This document shows positions 17,091-25,323 of a stretch of DNA of 51,282 nucleotides, piece by piece (positions within the stretch are counted from its first letter, which is position 1; every line of letters starts with the position of its first letter). The stretch comes from an uncultured Lachnospiraceae bacterium (lineage in GTDB: Bacteria > Bacillota > Clostridia > Lachnospirales > Lachnospiraceae), in NCBI GenBank assembly GCA_910585345.1, contig CAJUDS010000016.1, positions 1 through 51,282 on the forward strand, given 5' to 3'. Both the position numbers and the translations under genes were made by a program. The notes under the pieces were generated by a model, which saw only the letters and a program-made list of their open reading frames with translations, searched no databases and was not told where the DNA came from.

Positions 17091-19169
17091 TTACTGTAGC
17101 CTGAATTTTCCAACAACTTCATTCAGACTGCCGGATATTTTTTTATGCTCCTGCGACATGTCCGACACTTTCTCCATTACCCTGGATACCTGTTCCATCG
17201 TATCCATAATCCGTCCGCTGCTGCTGGCCGTATCCCGCGTGGAATCCGCTATATTCTGCACCGCCCCGGATACTTCCCCCATCACTTTTTCAATATTGGA
17301 CGCCATTATCGAAATCTTTGTGGAATTAGCCTGAATCTCTTCCGCGTCAGTTCCATATTCCTTCGCCACACCGACAAACTTATCATAATCCGGCGTAACG
17401 GTATCCCGCAAAAAGGCAACCAGCGACTTCGAATCGGAAATCAACAGCGCAAACGCGCTTCTGACTTCTCCGATCATCGTCTGTATCTCCTCCACTGCCT
17501 TAGAAGTATCCACCGCCATTTTACCGATCTGCGTAGCTACTACCGCAAAGCCCCGGCCCTGCTCACCGGCACGCGCCGCCTCAATGGAAGCGTTCAGAGA
17601 AAGCAGATTAATTTCCTCAGCAATCCCGGAAATCACTTCCGCCATCTTGCCGATGGACTCCACCACCGCGGCGTTTTGAATGCTCTTGTTCAGATTTTCT
17701 TCGTACTCTCCGGAAAGTCTGGTGGCATACGCATAGGAATCCCTGCTGTCCTTTTCGATCCGGCCCGCCTTTTCCTGAATCGTTTCCGTCATGTCCATAC
17801 TCTTCCTTGTCTCTTCCGACAGCACGTTAACAGAAGAAGAGACTTCCACAGAAGAAGCATTGACCTGCTCCGTAGCGCTGCTCGAGGCAATCATGGCATC
17901 GTTTACGCCGTTCATCAGACCGGTTATATCCGCAAAGCGGGCCGACAGTTCCTTCGCAGCGCCGCTCAAATCCTCACTGGACATGCTGATCCGCTCCGCG
18001 TAACGGGCAATTCCCAACAGCACTTCTTTGTTGCTGTTATACATCGCATTGAGCGAATTTCCCATCTGCCCCAGCTCATCTTTGCTCCTGATATTAATAT
18101 TCGGCACCGAAAAGTCGCCATCAGCCAGTGTCGCGGCAAACTTCTGCACTTTACGGACACTGCCGGATATCATACGCACATGCAGCAGAACAATCACAAT
18201 GCATACAATCGCGGCCACGCCTCCCACAGCCGTCAAAATCTCCACAAGCAGTGTCACCGGCGCATCCAGCTGTGACTGCGGGACCCGCATTGCCAGTTTC
18301 CAGTTTACTGCCGGAATCGTATCAAAATAAAGAATATAATCCTCCGTTTCGTCCTGGTAACCTGCAATACCGCTCTCCTGTGCAAGCATCGTATTGCCTG
18401 CCTGCACGATAGAGCCGTTCTTTTCCTGCAGGATGCCTGCCCCCGGAGCCGTCTTTGCCGCATCTGCGCAGCCCAGATAAGCGCCTGTATTCCCATCCAG
18501 AAGCATCGCGTCGCCCTCTTCCCCGATCCGGATTCCGGCTACCATATCCTGCATCATGGACATATCCATATCCACTGTCACACAGCCGATAAAATTGCCG
18601 ATTACATTATACATGGGCGCGACACAGGTCACAAGCATCTTTCCGCTCTCTTCCTCATAATATGGACTGGTAAAAACCGGAGTCTCCACCGTCCTGCCCA
18701 GCAAATAGAACGCCTGGTTCAGATAGTCGTATTCCAGCGTACTGCGGTCGTAGGTAAGGGTGATTTCTTTTTTACCGTCCTGCCCCTTGTCATTTCTGTG
18801 GACATAAGGACCCATATATTTTTCTGACGGTTTAAACGCATTGGCCTCAAACCAGATACCGCTTCCATAAACCGCGCTGTTTTCCGTCACCACCTGCTGC
18901 AGGGAAGTTTCCAGATTATATGGTGTCATACTTTTATAGCCGTTTGACACGGTACCGGCCACATTCTGCGCCGTACTGGAAATAACAGTCATCTCGTTGG
19001 TGATCTTTGCTTTCTGCGCAGCCAGCTCCGCTGTCATCCAGCCTTCTGTCTGCTGTGATATAATGATCCTTCCCCGGCTGGCGCTGATAACAATCAGCAG
19101 CGCCATAGCGATCATAATGGGAGGCAAAATCCCAATCAGCAGCTTGATTCCGATACTTTTGATTCTCAC
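17091..19169 (-). CDS. Methyl-accepting chemotaxis protein
   Basis: A transmembrane chemoreceptor of 692 residues. The GTG at 19169 is chosen because AGGAGG lies 8 nt upstream; an ATG further out (19211) has no such site. A first membrane span at about 8-27 is followed by a large double-Cache-like sensor region (to about 315, with YYEEESGKMLVTCVAPMYN-type features), a second span near 320-345 and a HAMP domain. The signalling hairpin contains INLLSLNASIEAARAGEQGRGFAVVA in overlapping pieces, the conserved tip that contacts CheA and CheW. There is no C-terminal CheR-tethering pentapeptide; the protein ends GKFRLQ. The ligand is unknown. It is transcribed from its own promoter at 19202-19230. 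Confidence 0.95.
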   Translation of the reverse strand: MRIKSIGIKLLIGILPPIMIAMALLIVISASRGRIIISQQTEGWMTAELAAQKAKITNEMTVISSTAQNVAGTVSNGYKSMTPYNLETSLQQVVTENSAVYGSGIWFEANAFKPSEKYMGPYVHRNDKGQDGKKEITLTYDRSTLEYDYLNQAFYLLGRTVETPVFTSPYYEEESGKMLVTCVAPMYNVIGNFIGCVTVDMDMSMMQDMVAGIRIGEEGDAMLLDGNTGAYLGCADAAKTAPGAGILQEKNGSIVQAGNTMLAQESGIAGYQDETEDYILYFDTIPAVNWKLAMRVPQSQLDAPVTLLVEILTAVGGVAAIVCIVIVLLHVRMISGSVRKVQKFAATLADGDFSVPNINIRSKDELGQMGNSLNAMYNSNKEVLLGIARYAERISMSSEDLSGAAKELSARFADITGLMNGVNDAMIASSSATEQVNASSVEVSSSVNVLSEETRKSMDMTETIQEKAGRIEKDSRDSYAYATRLSGEYEENLNKSIQNAAVVESIGKMAEVISGIAEEINLLSLNASIEAARAGEQGRGFAVVATQIGKMAVDTSKAVEEIQTMIGEVRSAFALLISDSKSLVAFLRDTVTPDYDKFVGVAKEYGTDAEEIQANSTKISIMASNIEKVMGEVSGAVQNIADSTRDTASSSGRIMDTMEQVSRVMEKVSDMSQEHKKISGSLNEVVGKFRLQ

Positions 19170-19201
19170 CCGTCGTTCCTCCTCGGTCTGTATACAAGCT
19201 G

Positions 19202-19230
19202 AGTATATCATTTTCTGGTAAAATAAGCAA
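19202..19230 (-). promoter_or_regulatory. Promoter of the chemoreceptor gene
   Basis: The minus strand shows TTGCTT, a 17-nt spacer and TATACT with a TGA extension just before the -10. Transcription would begin about 25 nt before the GTG start. Confidence 0.55.
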
Positions 19231-19291
19231 TTTTTTTGTGATAAATTCCTTACTTTTCTTGTTTTTTACGCCGATAATCGTGAAACTGCAC

Positions 19292-19325
19292 AAAAAAGTG
19301 GCACAGTCCGCGGACCGTACCACTT
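19292..19325 (-). terminator. Rho-independent terminator of the marR-RND operon
   Basis: On the minus strand an interrupted stem (AAGTGG / CCACTT outside, GGTCC / GGAC inside) is followed by a run of six T. It lies just after the RND pump stop codon. Confidence 0.7.
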
Positions 19326-19330
19326 GTCAT

Positions 19331-22300
19331 TTAAAGAGAATCGATTGCATTTTCCTCTTTTTTCAGCATTTTTGCTTTCTTTTTCGCCTTTTTATCCTTG
19401 CTTCTCTTATGGATAATCATATAGAAAGTAGGCAGCAGGATCAATGTCAGCACCGTAGAGGCCGTCAGACCGCCCACGATTACCACTGCCATACCCTGGG
19501 TCATGTCGCCGTTCTTTCCATATCCAACAGCCATGGGAATCATAGAGAGAATCGTCGTCAGTGTCGTCATCAAAATAGGACGCAGTCTCGACTTTCCTGT
19601 TTCAATCAGTGCTTCTTCCGTGCTCATCGTCCTTCGCAGCATATTGGTATAATCCACGTAGAGAATACCGTTATTTACCACAATACCGATCAGCATCAAA
19701 AAGCCCATCAGAGATACCATGCTGACAGTGCACCGCGTAATCAGTAAAAGCGCAATGGAACCGATCAGGGAAAACGGGATACAGAACATAACCATCCCTG
19801 AATACCGCAGATTTTCAAACTGAATCGCCATCACAATATACACGAGCAGAATTGCCGTGACGATAGCGCCGATCAGGGAAGAAAATTCCTCCATCATTCT
19901 TTCGTCCATCGTATTGGTCACCTGTTCCACGCCTCCCGGCAGGATCGTCTGGGACATCTGCTCCCGAATCGTATCCTGCGCGGTAAATTTGGCATCCGCT
20001 TCCAGGGTGGCTGTGACAGTCGCCTGATATCTGCCGTCCTTGCGGGTAATTGTCTGCGGCGAATCTGTGTATACAATATCTGCGATGTCGGAAAGGGGAA
20101 CGGCTGCGCCGCTCGTATTCGTCAGCGTGATGCCGTATACATCATTTGTCGTCACATATTCGTCCGCCGGATACTCCACTTTTACGGTGTATTCCTTATT
20201 GTCAATGGTTACATCCATCGCATCGGAGCCGCTCATCATCGAATAAATCATACCGGAAGCCATCTGCGGTGTCAGTCCGGCCGCCGCAGCCTTGATCGGG
20301 TCGATAATGATCTCCGCCTTGGTAGCTGCATCCGCCAGGGACGAGCTGGCGCTGATCACGCCTTGGGCCCGCATAACCGCATCTGAGGCGACACGGCACC
20401 CCTCCTTGAGATCTTCCAGATCATTGCTTTCCAATGAAATGTCATAGGTATTGCCGCCTCCCATGCTCATACCCATGGAGGACGAAGAAGACACATCAAT
20501 CTCGCACTGGTTTTTATAGGAATCCAGCGCCGGCGTCCATTCGTTTACAATCTCCTGTGTACTCAGTTTACAATCGTCCGCCACATAAGCCTGAATCGTT
20601 CCGCTGGCGCCCGATTCATTTACCATGGCGCTGTAATCCTCTATGTAAGGGCTCTCCGCTACGAAAGCCTCGATTTCTTTTACTTTGGCATCGATCGTTT
20701 CCAGCCGTGTGCCGGGCCGAAACTCCACAGTCACTGCCACCTGTCCCTCGTCTGACTGCGCCATCAGCTCCATATTGACAAACCGGAACAGGAAAACCGA
20801 AACGGCAAAGATCGCCACCGCGCTTAACGCTACCAGCACTTTTCTGTGCAGCGCCCTACGCAGAACAGCGGCATATTTCTCACTGACCACATCCAGAAAA
20901 CGGTTGACGGCCGTCTCTTTTTTCTCCGTCGGCCTGTACTGTGAGAAACAGAGCGGCACAAGCGTCACCGCGGAAACAAGGGAAGAAATCAGAGCAAATA
21001 CAATCGTATAGCCAAGCTGCCCGAACATCTGTCCCGACATGCCTTCCATCATGGCCAGCGGCAGATATACCACTACCGTCGTAATCGTCGACGCCACAAT
21101 CGACGCCATCACCGTTTTGGTCGCCTCATAGGCGGCGTCCATGTAACTCATGCCCTCGTCTTTTTTCCGGAAGCACATCTCAATGACCACGATCGCATTG
21201 TCCACCATCATACCGATGCCGATCACCAGAGCGCCCATCGTAATCATATTCAGGGAAAATCCCATAAACTTCATGAGGATAAAGGTAATCAGCAGCGATA
21301 CCGGCATAGAGCTTCCTACGATCAGGCTGCCTTTGAAATCCCCGAAGAAAATGAACAGCACAAGCATCGTGATCGCAATGCCGACAATCAATGTCTGGGC
21401 AATCGAGATCAGGGATTCGATGATCGTCTCGCTGCTGTCGTATACGGCCGTGATCGAAATTTCCGGATTGGCCGCATTCAGCCGCTCTACCACTTTCATT
21501 ACCTTATTGGATAAGGTAACGGCGCTGGAACTCTGAATCTTGGAAACGCCGATGCTGACATTCTCCGCTCCGTTGTACCGGCTGTAGCTGGATGGATCCG
21601 CTACCGCATAATGCACATTGGCGACATCGCCCAGATGGATGACATTCCCGCCGGGCGTCGTTATCGGTATGGCGCTGATCTCCGCAGGCGTCTTATATTC
21701 CACGGTAGAACTTACATTCAGGCTCTGACTGCCGTAATCCGCCGTGCCTGCCGGAATCGTATAATTCGCCGCCGCAACCGTATCGGCCACGGAAGAAATA
21801 TTCAGCCTGTACTGCTGCATCAGCTCCGGCACAAGCTCCACACTGATATAGGTATCGTCGCCGCCTGAGATATCCAGATCCGCCACATCACTAATTTTCT
21901 CCAGCTCTGGCTCTACCGTCTCCTCAACGTAGCTGAGCACGTCCACGCCTTCCTCCGCGGCGTCCACGGACAAAGTCATCACCGGCGCGGCGTTCATATC
22001 CATCGCAATAATGATCGGGTCCTCCGCATCTTCCGGCAGTTCCCTCTTCACCCTTTCCACGGCCTCCTGCATATCAATAAAGGCGTCGTCCATGTCCGTA
22101 CCGTATTCAAAAGAAAACATTACCATGGACATGTTTTCCTGCGACTGGGAATAGGTATTGTCCAGACCTGCGATCGTACCCAGTCCGTCTTCGATCTTTT
22201 CCGTCACAAGCTGCTCCACATCCTCCGGACCGGCCTGGGGATAGATCGTCATCACAAGCATGATCGGCATTTCCATATCGGGAATCAACTGCAGGTTCAT

Positions 22301-22396
22301 CCCCGAAATAGAATTGATACCGAATATAATCAAAGATACCACAATGACCAGCGCGGCAACAGGTCGCTGCAGTACTGTTTTTGTCAATTTACTCAT
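19331..22396 (-). CDS. RND-superfamily efflux transporter (AcrB/HAE1-like)
   Basis: A proton-driven pump subunit of 1021 residues, the normal AcrB-type length. It has an N-terminal span, a large porter region, a multi-span block with GIGMMVDNAIVVIEM (the family's Asp-bearing span), a second porter region and a final multi-span block ending in a Lys-rich tail. It follows the membrane fusion lipoprotein by 15 nt, so the two form a pump pair. As in other Gram-positive bacteria there is no outer membrane channel gene here; the pump presumably exports lipids or drugs across the single membrane. The MarR regulator upstream suggests induction by a small molecule. The substrate is unknown. Confidence 0.95.
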   Translation of the reverse strand: MSKLTKTVLQRPVAALVIVVSLIIFGINSISGMNLQLIPDMEMPIMLVMTIYPQAGPEDVEQLVTEKIEDGLGTIAGLDNTYSQSQENMSMVMFSFEYGTDMDDAFIDMQEAVERVKRELPEDAEDPIIIAMDMNAAPVMTLSVDAAEEGVDVLSYVEETVEPELEKISDVADLDISGGDDTYISVELVPELMQQYRLNISSVADTVAAANYTIPAGTADYGSQSLNVSSTVEYKTPAEISAIPITTPGGNVIHLGDVANVHYAVADPSSYSRYNGAENVSIGVSKIQSSSAVTLSNKVMKVVERLNAANPEISITAVYDSSETIIESLISIAQTLIVGIAITMLVLFIFFGDFKGSLIVGSSMPVSLLITFILMKFMGFSLNMITMGALVIGIGMMVDNAIVVIEMCFRKKDEGMSYMDAAYEATKTVMASIVASTITTVVVYLPLAMMEGMSGQMFGQLGYTIVFALISSLVSAVTLVPLCFSQYRPTEKKETAVNRFLDVVSEKYAAVLRRALHRKVLVALSAVAIFAVSVFLFRFVNMELMAQSDEGQVAVTVEFRPGTRLETIDAKVKEIEAFVAESPYIEDYSAMVNESGASGTIQAYVADDCKLSTQEIVNEWTPALDSYKNQCEIDVSSSSSMGMSMGGGNTYDISLESNDLEDLKEGCRVASDAVMRAQGVISASSSLADAATKAEIIIDPIKAAAAGLTPQMASGMIYSMMSGSDAMDVTIDNKEYTVKVEYPADEYVTTNDVYGITLTNTSGAAVPLSDIADIVYTDSPQTITRKDGRYQATVTATLEADAKFTAQDTIREQMSQTILPGGVEQVTNTMDERMMEEFSSLIGAIVTAILLVYIVMAIQFENLRYSGMVMFCIPFSLIGSIALLLITRCTVSMVSLMGFLMLIGIVVNNGILYVDYTNMLRRTMSTEEALIETGKSRLRPILMTTLTTILSMIPMAVGYGKNGDMTQGMAVVIVGGLTASTVLTLILLPTFYMIIHKRSKDKKAKKKAKMLKKEENAIDSL

Positions 22397-22411
22397 CCGC
22401 TGCTTCTCCTT

Positions 22412-24388
22412 TTACTGCTCTGCATTTTCCTGCATAATTCTGTTTTCCACGCTTAGATTCAGTCTCTCTGTGTCCGTCAGTCCGGCTGCCGAAGCTGCCT
22501 GCGGCATTCCTTCCTTCTCTTCCTGGATTACTCCGGCCCCTTCTTCCCCATCCTCCTTGGCATCGTCCTGCGGCGCGGCCGTTCCGCTCTCTCCTTTCGG
22601 CTTCACATAAGAACCGTCCTTCAGCTGGGCTGCCCAAGTGGTTATGACTTGGCTTTCCCCGGTCAGGCCCGACTTCACTTCCACACTCTGTTCATTGGCA
22701 AGCCCTGTCTCAATCTCGGTTTTCACTGCCCGTCCGTCTACCATACAATATACATAAGCCTTCTGGCTTTCATAATACACACTGTCTACCGGAATCGTCA
22801 TGACATTGTCCGCCCGGCGCGTGGCAAGGGTAATCTTGACACTGGTGCCGCTGATCAGGCGGTCCGCGCCTGTGACAAGCTGCGCCTTAACTTTAAACAG
22901 GCCGTTGGAGGCATCGGCGACACCAGTATTCTCCGAGATTTTCGCCTCATACTCCTCGCCGTTGCGCTCTACTTTGATTTCCTGCCCAATTGTCAGTTCC
23001 TGCATTACCGTTTCCGCTACGTAAAAGGTAATGTTCACTGCATCGTCAGAGGCAATCACATAAGCCGGGCTTCCCTGGGCGGCCATATTGTTGACCGTCA
23101 CGCTTTTCTTTGTAATCACACCGTCTACAGGGGAAGTCACTTTCGTATAGTCAAGCTGCAGCTGCGCTGCGTCTACGCCTGCCTGCGCCTGCTTTACGCC
23201 TGCCTGCGCCTGCTTTACGCCTGCCTGCGCCTGTGTCTCTCCGGTCTGGGCGGAGATCAGCCCTACATTGGCGCCTGCCAGTTGATAGTTTGCGCCCGCA
23301 AGAATCACTGCTTTTGTATACAATTCATAATCTTCCAGCATTTTTTCCGCCAGACGCAGTCCGTCTTCCGCTGACAAAATATTGTTTTTGGCGATTTCTT
23401 TACTGATTGCCGCGCTGATCTGACTCAGCCGCACAGAATCCTTATTGCCGTCCAGGGTGCTCCGTGTGGAGCGAAGCGTGGATTCCTGGGACTCCGCCGC
23501 GCTGATCATAACGCCCAGATCATATTCGGTAGCGGCTGCGCCGCCGGTCATCCTGTATATGTAATAGGCCGCCGGTTCCTTGTCCCAGTCATCGGGAACC
23601 GTCATTCCCATACCCGCCAGTTCATTTGCGGCATCCCCGTTTCCTTTTATACGGTCATAACGGGATTTGACCTGCTTCAGTTCATCCGCATAGTCTCCCA
23701 TATGATCCGCATTGTCCCGCAGATCGTCCAGATCGTCTTCCAGATCTTTGTAAGCGTCCCGCGCCAGCCCGAACTGTTCCGCCGCCAGCGCTTCGTTTTC
23801 TTCCGCCGCTTTCAACGCGTATTTGGCGGAAGCGACCGCATTTTCCAACTGCATCTGATTGGTATCGACTTCTCCCAGAGACTGTTTGATCTGCTCCTGG
23901 GTATAGAGGAGATTCAGCTCCTGCAGCGATATATTCGCCTGCGCACTGGCCACCGAAGCGCTGGCGCTGGCTACCGAAGCATTGGCGCTTTCCAGTCCTG
24001 CCTTCGCCTGTGCCATGCTGATCCGGGCACTGGTATCGTCTATCGTAAACAACAGGTCTCCCGCGCTCACTCTGTCGCCCTCTTCAAAATAAGCCGCAGT
24101 CACATCGCCGCCTACTTTAGCTACTACCGTGACTTCATCCTCAGACTCCACCGTACCGATAAAATCTCCGTCCAGAGAAATATTTTCCGTCCGGGGAGAC
24201 GCCGTCTCCACCAGAATGGAAGTATCCTTTTCCGCTTCCGCGCCTTCCTCCGGTTTTTCTCCTCCCGGCCCGCCGCATCCTCCAAGCATAAGGCCTGAAG
24301 AGATGACTGTCACACAGGCAAACGCCGTGAAACGTGAAAACAGTTTCGCATTTTTGTAATCCAATTCTTTTCTGCTCCTTCTTTTCAT
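22412..24388 (-). CDS. RND efflux membrane fusion lipoprotein
   Basis: The periplasmic-adaptor homologue of the RND pump, here a lipoprotein of the outer membrane face. The ATG at 24388 follows GGAG by 7 nt. The 658-residue product is much longer than the usual 350-420. The lipobox LGGC places the lipid-bearing Cys at 38. A first lipoyl half-motif (VVAKVGGDVTAAYFEEGD) is followed by a very long coiled-coil insert (about 120-400) and the second half (TKVTSPVDGVITKKS). Beta-barrel and membrane-proximal regions follow, then an acidic, disordered tail. Within the coiled coil the 7-residue unit AQAGVKQ is repeated, encoded by a 21-bp tandem DNA repeat. It sits between marR (4 nt gap) and the pump gene. 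Confidence 0.93.
   Translation of the reverse strand: MKRRSRKELDYKNAKLFSRFTAFACVTVISSGLMLGGCGGPGGEKPEEGAEAEKDTSILVETASPRTENISLDGDFIGTVESEDEVTVVAKVGGDVTAAYFEEGDRVSAGDLLFTIDDTSARISMAQAKAGLESANASVASASASVASAQANISLQELNLLYTQEQIKQSLGEVDTNQMQLENAVASAKYALKAAEENEALAAEQFGLARDAYKDLEDDLDDLRDNADHMGDYADELKQVKSRYDRIKGNGDAANELAGMGMTVPDDWDKEPAAYYIYRMTGGAAATEYDLGVMISAAESQESTLRSTRSTLDGNKDSVRLSQISAAISKEIAKNNILSAEDGLRLAEKMLEDYELYTKAVILAGANYQLAGANVGLISAQTGETQAQAGVKQAQAGVKQAQAGVDAAQLQLDYTKVTSPVDGVITKKSVTVNNMAAQGSPAYVIASDDAVNITFYVAETVMQELTIGQEIKVERNGEEYEAKISENTGVADASNGLFKVKAQLVTGADRLISGTSVKITLATRRADNVMTIPVDSVYYESQKAYVYCMVDGRAVKTEIETGLANEQSVEVKSGLTGESQVITTWAAQLKDGSYVKPKGESGTAAPQDDAKEDGEEGAGVIQEEKEGMPQAASAAGLTDTERLNLSVENRIMQENAEQ
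23175..23237. repeat. 21-bp tandem repeat inside the membrane fusion protein gene
   Basis: Two identical 21-bp units (23175-23195 and 23196-23216) and a third unit matching at most positions (23217-23237) encode successive AQAGVKQ heptads on the minus strand. The unit equals one coiled-coil heptad, so copy changes would lengthen or shorten the hairpin without breaking frame. Confidence 0.8.
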
Positions 24389-24392
24389 GTCT

Positions 24393-24932
24393 CTACTCCT
24401 CACTTCTGTCTGTTTTTAAATTATGCAGAATTTTTGTAATCAACTGCAGCAGTCTTTCCAGTTCTTCCGTTGTAAATCCCTGAAATACCCTGTCTTTTTC
24501 CTGTCGTATTCTCTCTTCTATCATCTTGCGCATCTGCTGTGCGTCGCCTTTGATCAAAATCTGTTTGTTCCTTTTATCAGCGCTGCCCGGCCTGCGTTCA
24601 ATGAAATTTTTCTTCTCTAACCGCTTAAGAATACCTGACATCGTAGGATTGCTGACCTGAAATCGGTCTTCCAGCTCCTTCGCCGTAATCTCCTTTTCCC
24701 TTCCGCTGCGCCGCAGTATGTAAACCAGTACCTGTACCTGGGCCGATGTCAGTCCGACCTTGGCCAGATCCATATCCAGTCTGACCTTCTGCATTCTTCC
24801 GATCAGACCCATCGTAGCGGCTATCCGCAGCATCGTATTTTCCACCGGATCGTCCGGACTGACCTGAAAATCCATTTGATCCACCGGATCCATACACTCT
24901 ATATCCGCTATGTCTATATCTTGTAACATCAC
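24393..24932 (-). CDS. MarR-family transcriptional regulator
   Basis: A 179-residue winged-helix regulator, longer than the usual 140-150 because of a 35-residue acidic N-terminal extension. The MarR core starts near residue 36; the recognition helix region is RFQVSNPTMSGILKRLEKK and the wing is RRPGSADKRNKQ. The start could be the GTG at 24932 (8 nt after GGAGGGGG) or the adjoining ATG at 24929. It is the first gene of an operon with the fusion lipoprotein and RND pump. A palindrome at 24971-24984 next to the predicted transcription start is a likely binding site, implying autorepression released by a pump substrate. Confidence 0.92.
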   Translation of the reverse strand: MMLQDIDIADIECMDPVDQMDFQVSPDDPVENTMLRIAATMGLIGRMQKVRLDMDLAKVGLTSAQVQVLVYILRRSGREKEITAKELEDRFQVSNPTMSGILKRLEKKNFIERRPGSADKRNKQILIKGDAQQMRKMIEERIRQEKDRVFQGFTTEELERLLQLITKILHNLKTDRSEE

Positions 24933-24970
24933 AGCCTTTGCCCCCTCCGTTCTGCTCCACTTCCATTATC

Positions 24971-24984
24971 CATAGCACGCTATG
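24971..24984. promoter_or_regulatory. Candidate MarR operator
   Basis: A perfect inverted repeat, CATAGC-AC-GCTATG, begins 1 nt downstream of the -10 box of the marR promoter, where bound repressor would block RNA polymerase. Confidence 0.55.
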
Positions 24985-24985
24985 T

Positions 24986-25014
24986 ATTCTACGCTCCTTC
25001 TATATTTATGTCAA
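24986..25014 (-). promoter_or_regulatory. Promoter of the marR-efflux operon
   Basis: The minus strand carries a perfect TTGACA (25014-25009), a 17-nt spacer and TAGAAT (24991-24986). Such a near-consensus promoter fits an operon held down by a repressor. Confidence 0.75.
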
Positions 25015-25071
25015 TCATTTTCCTGATATTTATAATTATTTCACAAAATCTTCACAATTCTTCAGATTTGC

Positions 25072-25107
25072 AAAAAAAGGACCCTGGTTTTAGACAAACC
25101 AGAGTCC
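25072..25107 (-). terminator. Rho-independent terminator of the feo operon
   Basis: A long stem on the minus strand (GGACTCTGGTTT paired with AAACCAGGGTCC, 5-nt loop) is followed by seven T. It lies 8 nt after the stop of the Cys-rich peptide gene. Confidence 0.85.
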
Positions 25108-25115
25108 CCGAAAAT

Positions 25116-25295
25116 CTATGTACCGCGCCGCTGTGCATTCTCTCCGGATGGTGTCTGCGCAGCGCACTGTCCGCCGCAGTGACTGCACCCGCAGCCGCAG
25201 GAAAGTGATTTCCCCTTCTTTTTATCCCGCGCCATTCCTCTGACAATCAGAAAGACAATTCCCGCTAAAATCAACGCCGTTACAATTGTTCCCAT
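25116..25295 (-). CDS. FeoB-associated Cys-rich membrane protein
   Basis: A 59-residue peptide typical of Firmicutes feo operons. The ATG at 25295 (MGTIVTALILAG) is preceded by GGAGG; the frame is open further 5' but without support. One membrane span lies at about 3-20, then a basic patch (RDKKKGK) and the cluster SCGCGCSHCGGQC. The Cys residues may handle Fe(II) at the cytosolic mouth of FeoB. It follows feoB by 28 nt and is the last gene before the terminator. Confidence 0.85.
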   Translation of the reverse strand: MGTIVTALILAGIVFLIVRGMARDKKKGKSLSCGCGCSHCGGQCAAQTPSGENAQRRGT

Positions 25296-25323
25296 TTTTT
25301 CCCTCCTGTCTTTGCAGACGATT

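Noticed and set aside
19270..19277. GCCGATAA on the plus strand, like a sigma-28 -10 box near the chemoreceptor gene
   Set aside because: No TAAA lies 14-16 nt upstream and it points away from the chemoreceptor, toward the 3' end of the pump gene.
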